A stretch of DNA of 7,366 bases, taken from Candidatus Izemoplasmatales bacterium. GTDB taxonomy: Bacteria > Bacillota_I > Bacilli_A > Izemoplasmatales > Hujiaoplasmataceae. The stretch is from assembly GCA_028702245.1 (NCBI GenBank), contig JAQVPE010000032.1, positions 1-7,366 on the forward strand, given 5' to 3'. The notes below the pieces were generated by a model. The model made no database searches and was not told where the DNA came from. It worked only from the letters and a program-made list of their open reading frames with translations. The position numbers and the translations under genes are program-made. This document shows, piece after piece, positions 1 through 6,072 of this stretch (positions are counted from its first letter, which is position 1; every line of letters begins with the position of its first letter).

Positions 1-584
1 AGCATGACCATGAAGATGATTTGGAAGTAGTTGACGTTGATGCCAAGGAATTTGGCGCTGGTTTCATCGAAGCTGACAGCGATGATTTGTCTCCCGAAAA
101 GGATAAACAAAAGGGCGACAAGAGCGGCCGTGATGATGATTGCATAGAGATAATAATTGTTGACGGTCAGAATCGAGCCAAACAAATAAGTATAGATTGA
201 TCCGGTCGCCCGGGCTTTTGAGAAGAAGATTGCACTGAGGGCGGTGCCGAGACTGATGACGATGACCATCGAGATTTCCTTGTAGTTCTTATAAGATCGA
301 CGGAACAACTCAATCAGCAAGCCGCCGATCACGGAGAAGAAGATGCCGAGGAAAAGTGGTTCATCGGCGAAAATCGTTACCCCAAGCGAAGTCAAAAGCA
401 AGCTCGCAGAGATGCCGACTAGGGCAAAATGGCCTAAGGTATCGGCGATGAACGATAGCCGTCTTACGACGACGACAGAACCGATCAAAGGCGCTAAAAC
501 CCCGATGATAACACCAGCCACGAGTGCTCTGAGCATGAACTCATAAGCGAAAAGGTCGGCGAAAAACGATAAAAAGACCATCAT
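1..584 (-). CDS. Zinc/manganese-type ABC transporter permease (ABC-3 family, ZnuB/AdcB/MntB-like), C-terminus cut by window edge
   Basis: Membrane subunit of a divalent metal importer, expected to form the transmembrane channel fed by a lipoprotein metal-binding protein and driven by the ATPase encoded just upstream. My minus-strand translation reads 194 residues without a stop before the edge. The family is usually about 260-290 residues, so roughly a quarter is missing. It is strongly hydrophobic, with several predicted membrane helices (about 18-40, 52-70, 77-92, 104-122 and 145-165). ABC-3 hallmarks are DTLGHFALVG (48-57), matching the family D-x-x-x-H-x-x-L-x-G region, and FDETSAKFLGI (172-182), the cytoplasmic loop that contacts the ATPase. 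The ATG at 584-582 overlaps the ATPase stop as ATGA; a second ATG follows at 581-579 and has better spacing from the AAGGAGG site, so the start is uncertain by one codon. Zinc versus manganese cannot be decided from the sequence. Confidence 0.9.
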   Translation of the reverse strand, partial: MMVFLSFFADLFAYEFMLRALVAGVIIGVLAPLIGSVVVVRRLSFIADTLGHFALVGISASLLLTSLGVTIFADEPLFLGIFFSVIGGLLIELFRRSYKNYKEISMVIVISLGTALSAIFFSKARATGSIYTYLFGSILTVNNYYLYAIIITAALVALLFILFGRQIIAVSFDETSAKFLGINVNYFQIIFMVM

Positions 585-1246
585 TCTTCCTCCTTTTCGA
601 CTTTCTCACGGGATTGGAAGGCAAATGTCAAATCTTGATACATCGAGAGAATGTGAGTGTAGTTCATATTATCGAGCGAATCATTGTGGGTGATCAAAAT
701 GATGGTTATTCCTTGGCTGTGGAGTTCATTGACGGTCTTGTAGAAGTACTGAGTGTTCAATTTGTCAATGGAGGCGGTCGGTTCGTCGAGAATCAAAATT
801 TGCGGATCATTGAGCATTGCCCTAGCGATGAAAACCCGTTGGAGTTGACCTCCGGAGAGATTGTTGATATTTTCATTGACAATTTCGAGAATCCCCAGTT
901 GATCCAAAAACTTCAACCTTTTGCTTTGGTTTTTGCCTTTGAGGGAGTATATGTAAAGAAACTCGTCGACGGTAACGGGATATTCGTAATTGAAATCTTC
1001 AAATTTTTGACTGACATAGCCGAACTTGGTCCAATTGTTGAAGTTGTTGATGTCTTGATGATCGAAGAAGATCATGCCCGATCCGACAGGGTTGAACCCC
1101 AACAGACATTTGATGAGCGTCGTCTTTCCCGATCCGTTCTTGCCTCTTACGACAAGATAGTCGCCGGATGCCAGCGACAAGGAAAGATTTTGGATAACAG
1201 TCTTGTGTCCATAGGCGAATGAAAGATTGTGAATGTCGATATGCAT
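581..1246 (-). CDS. Metal ABC transporter ATP-binding protein (ZnuC/AdcC/MntA-type ATPase)
   Basis: Cytoplasmic nucleotide-binding subunit that powers uptake through the coupled ABC-3 permease. The 221 residues contain a complete ABC ATPase: Walker A GKNGSGKTT (35-43), Q-loop glutamine in YVSQ (77-80), signature LSGGQ (130-134) followed by QRVFIARAML, Walker B ILILDE (150-155), D-loop ASID (158-161) and switch histidine in ITHND (185-189). The stretch after the Q-loop, with YPVTVDEF (89-96), resembles the FPVTV segment typical of zinc/manganese ATPases, and the permease neighbour confirms the assignment. Length is slightly short for ZnuC-type proteins (usually 230-260), and the tail is highly charged (REKVEKEEE). 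The start has an AGGTGAT site at 1256-1250. The stop overlaps the permease start, implying translational coupling. No metal-binding protein or regulator gene lies between it and the divergent tmk. The exact metal is not determinable. Confidence 0.92.
   Translation of the reverse strand: MHIDIHNLSFAYGHKTVIQNLSLSLASGDYLVVRGKNGSGKTTLIKCLLGFNPVGSGMIFFDHQDINNFNNWTKFGYVSQKFEDFNYEYPVTVDEFLYIYSLKGKNQSKRLKFLDQLGILEIVNENINNLSGGQLQRVFIARAMLNDPQILILDEPTASIDKLNTQYFYKTVNELHSQGITIILITHNDSLDNMNYTHILSMYQDLTFAFQSREKVEKEEE
589..595 (-). promoter_or_regulatory. Ribosome binding site of the metal permease, inside the ATPase gene
   Basis: The minus strand reads AAGGAGG, a near-perfect Shine-Dalgarno sequence, within the last codons of the ATPase gene. 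It lies 4 nt before the ATG at 584 and 7 nt before the ATG at 581. The spacing slightly favours the second ATG; the ATGA overlap with the ATPase stop fits the first. Confidence 0.75.
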
Positions 1247-1268
1247 GGGATCACCTAGCCTTAGACCA

Positions 1269-1277
1269 ATTGTATCA
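1269..1277 (-). promoter_or_regulatory. Candidate extended -10 promoter of the metal transporter operon
   Basis: The minus strand reads TGATACAAT, an extended -10 (TGn plus 5 of 6 matches to TATAAT) about 23 nt upstream of the ATPase start. The region 17-18 nt further upstream is only TTTATT-like, a weak -35, as tolerated by extended -10 promoters. The leader would be very short, about 15 nt. I saw no clear Zur, AdcR or MntR operator palindrome. Confidence 0.4.
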
Positions 1278-1305
1278 TAACCGCTGGCATTAATAAAAGA
1301 TTTTG

Positions 1306-1334
1306 TTCAAAAAGTGGCCCGTCTATGAGATAAT
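1306..1334 (+). promoter_or_regulatory. Candidate promoter of the tmk operon
   Basis: TTCAAA (1306-1311) and GATAAT (1329-1334) are separated by 17 nt and lie 23 nt before the tmk ATG. The surrounding AT-rich stretch (ATAATATATAAG) offers alternative -10 registers, so the exact hexamers are uncertain. This is the only intergenic space upstream of the five-gene run, so a promoter is expected here. Confidence 0.4.
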
Positions 1335-1357
1335 ATATAAGTAAAGCAGGTGGTACG

Positions 1358-1996
1358 ATGAAAGGATGCTTCATTTCTTTTGAAGGCACCGAAGGCTCAG
1401 GCAAGACATCAGTGATCAGAAAGATTGGCGAATATTTCATCAATAAGGGATACACCGTTTTGATCACTCGCGAACCTGGTGGAATCAGAATCAGTGAGAA
1501 AATTCGGGATATTATTTTAAACCGTGAACATACCGAAATGGATCCTCGGACCGAGGCCCTTCTTTTTGCGGCTTCGCGTCGGCAACATTTGATTGAGAAG
1601 ATAATTCCAGCGCTCGAGCGCGGTGAAATCGTGCTTTGCGACCGCTTTGTCGATAGCAGCCTCGTTTATCAAGGGCTGGCTAGGGGGATTGGTTATGAAG
1701 CGGTTCTCGGAGTTAATCAGTTTGCGATCGAAAACCATTTTCCCGATTTGACCCTTTTCATCGATGTCCGGCCCGAAGTTGGCCTTAAGCGGGTATTCCA
1801 AACACCCGGAAGAGAAATAAACCGTCTCGATCTCGAACAGCAGGATTTTCACAAACTGATTTATGACGGCTACCTAAAACTATGCAATTCGTTTCCTGAC
1901 CGGATCAAACGGATTCCGGGAGAGGACGAAATCGATATCGTAGCAAAAAGATGTGTCAAAGAAATAGCCAACCTTGTCTTGGGAGCGCGTCCATGA
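1358..1996 (+). CDS. tmk: Thymidylate kinase (dTMP kinase)
   Basis: Cytosolic enzyme that phosphorylates dTMP to dTDP with ATP, a step required for dTTP synthesis. The 212 residues match the family's usual length of about 205-215. Motifs in order: P-loop EGTEGSGKT (9-17), dTMP-binding REPGG (38-42), DPRTEALLFAASRRQHL (62-78), the DR motif with substrate-site residues as DRFVDSS (95-101, DRF as in Bacillus rather than DRY), FIDVRPEVGL (134-143), and a LID region GREINRLDLE (151-160) of the Gram-positive RxxNRLD type. The start ATG follows an AGGTGG site (1348-1353). It is the first gene of a compact plus-strand run, and its stop overlaps the holB start by 4 nt (ATGA). In B. subtilis yaaQ and yaaR separate tmk from holB; here nothing does. 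Confidence 0.97.
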   Translation: MKGCFISFEGTEGSGKTSVIRKIGEYFINKGYTVLITREPGGIRISEKIRDIILNREHTEMDPRTEALLFAASRRQHLIEKIIPALERGEIVLCDRFVDSSLVYQGLARGIGYEAVLGVNQFAIENHFPDLTLFIDVRPEVGLKRVFQTPGREINRLDLEQQDFHKLIYDGYLKLCNSFPDRIKRIPGEDEIDIVAKRCVKEIANLVLGARP

Positions 1997-3030
1997 CTGC
2001 TTTCACTTGGGACAGACTCGAAGAGTATCAGCCGGTTGTGGCTAAAATGCTCCTTAACAGTCTCAAACAAGGATTGACAGCTCATGCCTATATCCTTGAA
2101 GGCGCCAAGGGAACCAAACGGGTTGACACCGCCATTCTGTTTGCCAAAACATTGCTTTGCAAAAACCTTGATGACAACTTTAACCCTTGCGGTGTTTGTC
2201 ATAACTGCACCCGCATCGACCATCTGAGCCACCCAAACGTTTTTTATGTGAGTGCGACCGGCGAACAGATCCGCAAGAAGCAAATCAAAGAACTGCTGAC
2301 AGAGTTTTCCCGAGCATCAGTAGAAGAAGGGCCGCGCATCTATATTATCGATGAAGCCGAGAAACTCAATCAGGAGTCGTCCAACACCCTCCTCAAGACG
2401 ATGGAAGAACCGGGAGCTGAGATCTATCAAGTATTGTTGACGACCCAGCCGACAGCTTTGATGAAAACAATCATCTCGAGGGCGCAGATCCTGCATTTCA
2501 AACCGATCGATCGCAAGAAGATCAAACAGGATCTATTGTTAATTGGCGTATCGCCCAGGTTGGCAAGTGCGATTTCCGAATCGACATTCAACACCGATAT
2601 GGCGATCAAGATGTCGCAAGACGATAAAACGGAACAACTCGTCGATCTTGCCTTCACTATTTTCCAGAGTTTCTTCAAACGCGATTCTTCGCCAATCTTG
2701 TTATTCAAAGACGCCAAAGACTTGGTTTTGGAGTCTGGTGACGCAGCTGACTTCTTTCTTGGTGTAATGATTTTTATCATGAAAGATGTTTTGAATCAGA
2801 AGTTTAGACATCGGGACTTGATCGTTTTTGATTCAGAAACCGGAATGACGGAAAAAATCGGCGAAAAAATACCCCAAAAAATCATCGAAGAACAAATAGG
2901 ATTGATGCTGGAACTCAAAGCCAAACTCAAATACAACAATATCAACAGCAATCTGGCATTTGACAAGATGCTGGCCTGCTTGGAGAGAGGAATTGTCAAT
3001 GGATTATCTTGTAGTACCGGTTCAATTTAA
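1993..3030 (+). CDS. holB: DNA polymerase III delta' subunit (clamp loader)
   Basis: Clamp-loader subunit that, with tau/gamma and delta, loads the beta clamp onto primed DNA. The 345 residues match the usual 320-350. The AAA+ fold is recognisable: degenerate P-loop EGAKGTKR (36-43) without the GKT/S needed for ATP binding, as normal for delta'; zinc module cysteines at 56, 66, 69 and 72 (CGVCHNC); Walker B-like IIDEAEKL (118-125); TLLKTMEEP (132-140); and sensor-type TTQP (150-153). The conserved SRC motif at 162-164 reads SRA: the arginine finger position is kept but the cysteine is replaced. I chose the ATG at 1993, which overlaps the tmk stop, has GGGAG (1980-1984) upstream and begins at the expected protein N-terminus; an in-frame ATG at 1951 would add 14 unlikely residues inside tmk. 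The last 32 nt overlap ricT. Confidence 0.95.
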   Translation: MTAFTWDRLEEYQPVVAKMLLNSLKQGLTAHAYILEGAKGTKRVDTAILFAKTLLCKNLDDNFNPCGVCHNCTRIDHLSHPNVFYVSATGEQIRKKQIKELLTEFSRASVEEGPRIYIIDEAEKLNQESSNTLLKTMEEPGAEIYQVLLTTQPTALMKTIISRAQILHFKPIDRKKIKQDLLLIGVSPRLASAISESTFNTDMAIKMSQDDKTEQLVDLAFTIFQSFFKRDSSPILLFKDAKDLVLESGDAADFFLGVMIFIMKDVLNQKFRHRDLIVFDSETGMTEKIGEKIPQKIIEEQIGLMLELKAKLKYNNINSNLAFDKMLACLERGIVNGLSCSTGSI

Positions 3031-3859
3031 CCGGGTAGGAAAAAAATACTATTTTTCGGCAGAAGGAAAAACGATCAGGGCCGGTGACCAGGTTGTCGTC
3101 GAGACGATTAGAGGAATCGAAATCGGAACGGCTTCAGAAGACCCGAAACTGATCAAAGACAACGAAGTGGTGTCCCCCTTGAAGCCGATCATTCGGGTCG
3201 CGACTGACCAAGACAAGGCAATGCAAGCGGAAAACGAAGCCATGGAGCCCGGAGTTCTCAAAAGAACCCAAGAACTGGTCAAGAAGCACCAATTAGACAT
3301 GAAGCTGCTTACTGCCGAATACACCCTCGACCGCCAGAAACTGCTGATTTACTTCACAGCCGAAGGCAGAGTGGATTTTCGCGAACTCGTGAAAGATCTG
3401 GCCAACGAATTTCACATCCGCATCGAACTCAGGCAAGTCGGAGCCAGAGATGGCGCTAAAGTACTGGGAGGCATCGGGCCATGCGGACTAATCACATGTT
3501 GTTCCCAGTTTCTGGGTGAATTTGAGCCTGTCTCGATTAAGATGGCTAAAAATCAGAATTTGTCGCTCAATCCGAGCAGCATATCCGGTCTTTGCGGTAA
3601 ATTGCTCTGCTGCATTCATTACGAGGACGAGAATTATCGGGAGTTTCGCAAACAAATGCCCAAAGTAAATTCCATAGTCGTTACGCCGGACGGCAGTGGA
3701 CGGGTTACTCAGGTTAACTTCTTCAATCTGACCGCAAAGGTCGAGTTTCCCGATAACAAGACGGATTTTTACCACGTCTCAAAACTCGAGTTCCGGGAAA
3801 AAGCGATCGATGAAGATATCGAAGCCGATACCGAGGATATCAAAGCACTCGAAGGCTAA
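2999..3859 (+). CDS. ricT: PSP1-domain protein RicT (YaaT), iron-sulfur regulator
   Basis: Homologue of B. subtilis YaaT/RicT, which with RicA and RicF forms a 4Fe-4S complex needed for RNase Y-dependent mRNA maturation and for phosphorelay, competence and sporulation phenotypes. The 286 residues compare with about 275 in B. subtilis. The N-terminal part (1-70) shows VPVQFNRVGKKYYF and the PSP1-like VETIRGIEIG (34-43). The core has YFTAEGRVDFRELVKDLA (118-135), RIELRQVGARD (141-151), GGIGPCG (158-164), then SIKMAKNQNLSLNP (179-192). All six core cysteines are present: 162, 167-168, 199 and 204-205 (CGLITCC and CGKLLCC). The C-terminus is a short acidic tail. The ATG at 2999 has GAGAGAGG just upstream and matches the family N-terminus; an ATG at 2960 would add 13 residues inside holB. 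The 32-nt overlap with holB is real, because no later start would preserve the conserved N-terminus. RicA and RicF genes are not in this window. Confidence 0.95.
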   Translation: MDYLVVPVQFNRVGKKYYFSAEGKTIRAGDQVVVETIRGIEIGTASEDPKLIKDNEVVSPLKPIIRVATDQDKAMQAENEAMEPGVLKRTQELVKKHQLDMKLLTAEYTLDRQKLLIYFTAEGRVDFRELVKDLANEFHIRIELRQVGARDGAKVLGGIGPCGLITCCSQFLGEFEPVSIKMAKNQNLSLNPSSISGLCGKLLCCIHYEDENYREFRKQMPKVNSIVVTPDGSGRVTQVNFFNLTAKVEFPDNKTDFYHVSKLEFREKAIDEDIEADTEDIKALEG

Positions 3860-3860
3860 A

Positions 3861-3876
3861 AAAGGAGATTCAAGTG
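3861..3876 (+). promoter_or_regulatory. Ribosome binding site and GTG start of trmN6
   Basis: AAAGGAGA ends 6 nt before a GTG at 3874 in the 14-nt gap after ricT. The strong site decides the GTG start: no in-frame ATG lies nearby, and the resulting N-terminus (IYPELVHDLLGSKSLKIIQ) is the expected one for this family. Confidence 0.85.
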
Positions 3877-4638
3877 ATTTATCCGGAACTTGTCCATGAT
3901 CTATTGGGATCAAAAAGCCTGAAAATCATCCAACGCGACGATCTGTTCAAACTGTCACTCGATGCGATCCTGCTTTCCGATTTTGTCAGGGTCAACCCAA
4001 GAACAAAGAAGATCATCGATCTTGGCAGCGGTCTGGGACCAATCCCTTTGCTGTTGACAGAAAAAACGAAGGCAAAAATCATCGGTCTTGAAATAAACCC
4101 CGAACAATGTCTTCTATCCCAAAAAAGCGTCGTTATCAACAACTTAAGCGAACAGATTGAGATTATTCAGGACGACATTCGTGTCGTCCATTCTCGTTTT
4201 GAACCTTCATCATTCGATCTTGCCGTGTGTAACCCACCTTTTCATAAATTTGGTGAAGGCGCGATTGTTAGTGACAACCCAACGCTCAAGGCCGCAAGGC
4301 ACGAACAGACGATTGACTTCCTAACATTGGCAATTCAAGCGAAACGGCTTCTCAGAACCAAAGGCGCTTTTACATTTGTTCATCGGGCAGCCCGCCTCGA
4401 CGAAATCTTTGTTATTCTCGATAATTTGGGTTATGCGGTCAAGCGAATGCGGTTTGTCCATTCCAAGAAAAAACAGAATGCACTGATGGTTTTGATCGAG
4501 GCGACAGCGGGTGGTCAAAAAGGTGATCTCAAAGTGTTGCCGCCATTAGTGGTCCACGACGAAAAAGGCAACTATACTAAACAACTCAAAAAGATACTTA
4601 TGATCGAAACGGGTGATGTAAATGATCAGACATTTTAA
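3874..4638 (+). CDS. trmN6: tRNA1(Val) (adenine(37)-N6)-methyltransferase (YabB/TrmN6)
   Basis: Class I SAM-dependent methyltransferase expected to methylate N6 of A37 next to the anticodon of tRNA1(Val). The 254 residues are typical (about 245-250). SAM-binding motif I is IDLGSGLG (48-55), followed by the acidic end of the second strand in GLEINPEQ (71-78), an aspartate-containing IQDDI (98-102), and the catalytic NPPF tetrapeptide (120-123), diagnostic of N6-adenine methyltransferases. The loop after NPPF with ARHE (141-144) and the C-terminal PPLVVHDEKGNYT (223-235) are typical of the YabB subfamily and separate it from RsmC or PrmC. In B. subtilis yabB is preceded by yabA and followed by yazA; both are missing here, and rsmI starts 17 nt inside the end of this gene. 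Confidence 0.93.
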   Translation: MIYPELVHDLLGSKSLKIIQRDDLFKLSLDAILLSDFVRVNPRTKKIIDLGSGLGPIPLLLTEKTKAKIIGLEINPEQCLLSQKSVVINNLSEQIEIIQDDIRVVHSRFEPSSFDLAVCNPPFHKFGEGAIVSDNPTLKAARHEQTIDFLTLAIQAKRLLRTKGAFTFVHRAARLDEIFVILDNLGYAVKRMRFVHSKKKQNALMVLIEATAGGQKGDLKVLPPLVVHDEKGNYTKQLKKILMIETGDVNDQTF

Positions 4639-5473
4639 CTATGATAATGACCGGCCGTCTCTATATTTGATTCCAACACCAATCGGCAACCTCGAGGACA
4701 TAACTTTAAGAGCCTTGAGATTGATCAAGAGCGTCGACTATCTGTATTCTGAAGACACTAGGGTTTCTATGAAGTTGTTGAAGCATTACGGAATCGAGAG
4801 ACAACTCGAGAGTTTTCACAAGCACAATGAGAAGCAGATGGAAAACGCCATTATCGGCCATTTGGCACTTGGTAAGTCAGTAGGGATGATTAGTGATGCG
4901 GGGATGCCTTTATTAAGCGATCCCGGATTTGAACTTGTCAAGAAATGTCTCGAACTTGAAATTAATGTCATCTGTTTGCCTGGACCGAGCGCCGGGTTAA
5001 CCGGACTTTTGATGTCGGGAATCAAACCCCATCCGCATCTCTTTGTCGGCTTTCTTGATGCAAAGAACACTAAAAGAAAGAATACGCTAGCAGAACTGAA
5101 ATACCGGGAAGAAACCCTGGTTTTCTATGAAGCTCCTCACAGAATCACCGAATTGCTGAAGGATATTCTCGATTATCTTGGCGACAGGGAAGTCGTGCTT
5201 GTTAGGGAAATCAGCAAGAAACACGAGGAAGTCATCAGGGGGCTCGCATCGGAACTAGTGACAATCACCGAAACGCGGGGCGAGTATGTTGTAATCGTCC
5301 ACGGCTATCAACCGGAGTTGAAAGAAGCGAGGGAGATTGATTTGGTGAAAGCCGTCAACGATATGATGAAATCCGGCCTTTCCAAGACCGAGGCGATGAA
5401 AAAAGTCGCTTTGCTGAGCGGGATTCCGAAAAACAAAATCTATCAGGAATACTTGGAAAAGACGACTGATTGA
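4622..5473 (+). CDS. rsmI: 16S rRNA (cytidine(1402)-2'-O)-methyltransferase
   Basis: Tetrapyrrole-methylase-fold SAM enzyme that 2'-O-methylates C1402 in the decoding centre of 16S rRNA. The 283 residues match the usual 280-290. Motifs: LYLIPTPIGNLEDITLRAL (14-32), SEDTR (43-47), SDAGMPLLSDPG (91-102), LPGPSA (119-124), FVGFL (141-145), VFYEAPHRI (167-175) and VREISKKHEEV in the second half. The ATG at 4622 lies inside the end of trmN6 (17-nt overlap), with GGGTGAT upstream at about 4610-4616. Its N-terminal extension before LYLIPTPIG is the length seen in Bacillus YabC, so I kept this start. It is probably the last gene of the tmk run. No terminator hairpin follows the stop; instead a promoter for the next genes overlaps it. 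Confidence 0.96.
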   Translation: MIRHFNYDNDRPSLYLIPTPIGNLEDITLRALRLIKSVDYLYSEDTRVSMKLLKHYGIERQLESFHKHNEKQMENAIIGHLALGKSVGMISDAGMPLLSDPGFELVKKCLELEINVICLPGPSAGLTGLLMSGIKPHPHLFVGFLDAKNTKRKNTLAELKYREETLVFYEAPHRITELLKDILDYLGDREVVLVREISKKHEEVIRGLASELVTITETRGEYVVIVHGYQPELKEAREIDLVKAVNDMMKSGLSKTEAMKKVALLSGIPKNKIYQEYLEKTTD

Positions 5474-5482
5474 TGATATAAT
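5453..5482 (+). promoter_or_regulatory. Extended -10 promoter for the DJ-1/metG pair
   Basis: TGATATAAT (5474-5482) is a perfect extended -10 (TGn plus TATAAT). TTGGAA (5453-5458) lies 18 nt upstream of the hexamer and matches 4 of 6 -35 bases. The promoter straddles the rsmI stop codon and would start transcription near 5489, leaving a leader of about 20-25 nt that includes the GGGAGGG ribosome binding site (5498-5504). That would give the DJ-1 gene and metG expression independent of the tmk run, although readthrough from rsmI is also likely. Confidence 0.6.
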
Positions 5483-5510
5483 CTAGATAACTGAAAAGGG
5501 AGGGATCATC

Positions 5511-6062
5511 ATGAGATTTGCCTGCTTGTTGGCTGACGGATTCGAAGACATGGAAGCACTTGGAACGACGGCTCTTCTAAGACGCGCCGGCATCAAAGTC
5601 GATTTTGTCTCTGTCGATGGAAAAACCATTGTGAGGGGAGCCTTTGATACTGCCGTAAAAACGGATATCATGATGAGCGATCTTGATTCAAAAAACTATG
5701 ATGGCTTATTCATACCTGGTGGAAGAGCTGCTTTTTTAATAAGAGAAAACCAGGCGGTATTGCAGATAGTTATAGATTTCAATAAACAAGGAAAGTATCT
5801 GATGGCGATTTGCGCCGGGCCTACAGTGCTTGCGGCCGCAGGCGTCATGCACGGGAAAAAATACATTTCCTTCCCAGGAACCGAGCCAGATATGCAGGGC
5901 GCTATCCGAATCGAAAGAATGGCTGTCTCAGACGGCAAGATCACAACTGCCATCGGAGCTGGAGCCATCTACGAGTTTGCTCTGGAAATCGTCAGAAACA
6001 CACTTGGCCAGCAAAAGGCCGATGAACTGGCTAAACGCATTTTGTATCGCCAATTTGAATAG
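5511..6062 (+). CDS. DJ-1/PfpI (ThiJ/YajL-like) family protein
   Basis: Cytosolic protein of the DJ-1/PfpI superfamily. Members have been reported as chaperones, glyoxalase- or deglycase-like enzymes and oxidative stress proteins; the activity of this one is not known. The 183 residues are typical for the YajL/DJ-1 subgroup. Visible are DGFEDMEA (9-16) with the conserved acidic partner Glu15 (equivalent to DJ-1 Glu18), RRAGIKV (24-30), FIPGG (67-71), and the nucleophile elbow AICAGPTVLAAAG (99-111) with reactive Cys101. DJ-1 His126 corresponds to a Phe in SFPG (120-123), as in bacterial YajL, so a classic Cys-His protease dyad is not evident. The start follows GGGAGGG with 6 nt spacing. It is separated from metG by only 10 nt and is not part of the B. 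subtilis tmk-metS order, so it looks like an insertion, probably co-transcribed with metG. Confidence 0.92.
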   Translation: MRFACLLADGFEDMEALGTTALLRRAGIKVDFVSVDGKTIVRGAFDTAVKTDIMMSDLDSKNYDGLFIPGGRAAFLIRENQAVLQIVIDFNKQGKYLMAICAGPTVLAAAGVMHGKKYISFPGTEPDMQGAIRIERMAVSDGKITTAIGAGAIYEFALEIVRNTLGQQKADELAKRILYRQFE

Positions 6063-6072
6063 AGGACAACAC

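Noticed and set aside
614..1222. 202-codon open frame on the plus strand opposite the ABC ATPase gene
   Set aside because: It is exactly antisense to a gene with every ABC ATPase motif, its translation resembles no family I know, and it has no convincing ribosome binding site. It is a codon-bias shadow.
1247..1357. Metalloregulator operator (Zur, AdcR or MntR type) in the divergent intergenic region
   Set aside because: The region is AT-rich, but I could not find a palindrome matching any known consensus. Only candidate promoter elements can be supported.
1951..1992. Upstream in-frame ATG that would extend holB by 14 residues
   Set aside because: The extension lies within tmk, has no good ribosome binding site, and adds residues not seen in delta' proteins. 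The ATG at 1993 has GGGAG upstream and the typical N-terminus.
2960..2998. Upstream in-frame ATG that would extend ricT by 13 residues
   Set aside because: The family N-terminus begins at the ATG at 2999, preceded by GAGAGAGG. The extra residues are out-of-frame holB coding sequence.
5474..5510. Possible rho-independent terminator after rsmI
   Set aside because: The short gap has no GC-rich inverted repeat followed by a T-run; it is occupied by a promoter and a ribosome binding site.
6063..6072. T-box or S-box riboswitch controlling metG, as found in some Bacillota
   Set aside because: Only 10 nt separate the DJ-1 stop from metG, and the DJ-1 leader is too short, about 20-25 nt, to hold such a structure.
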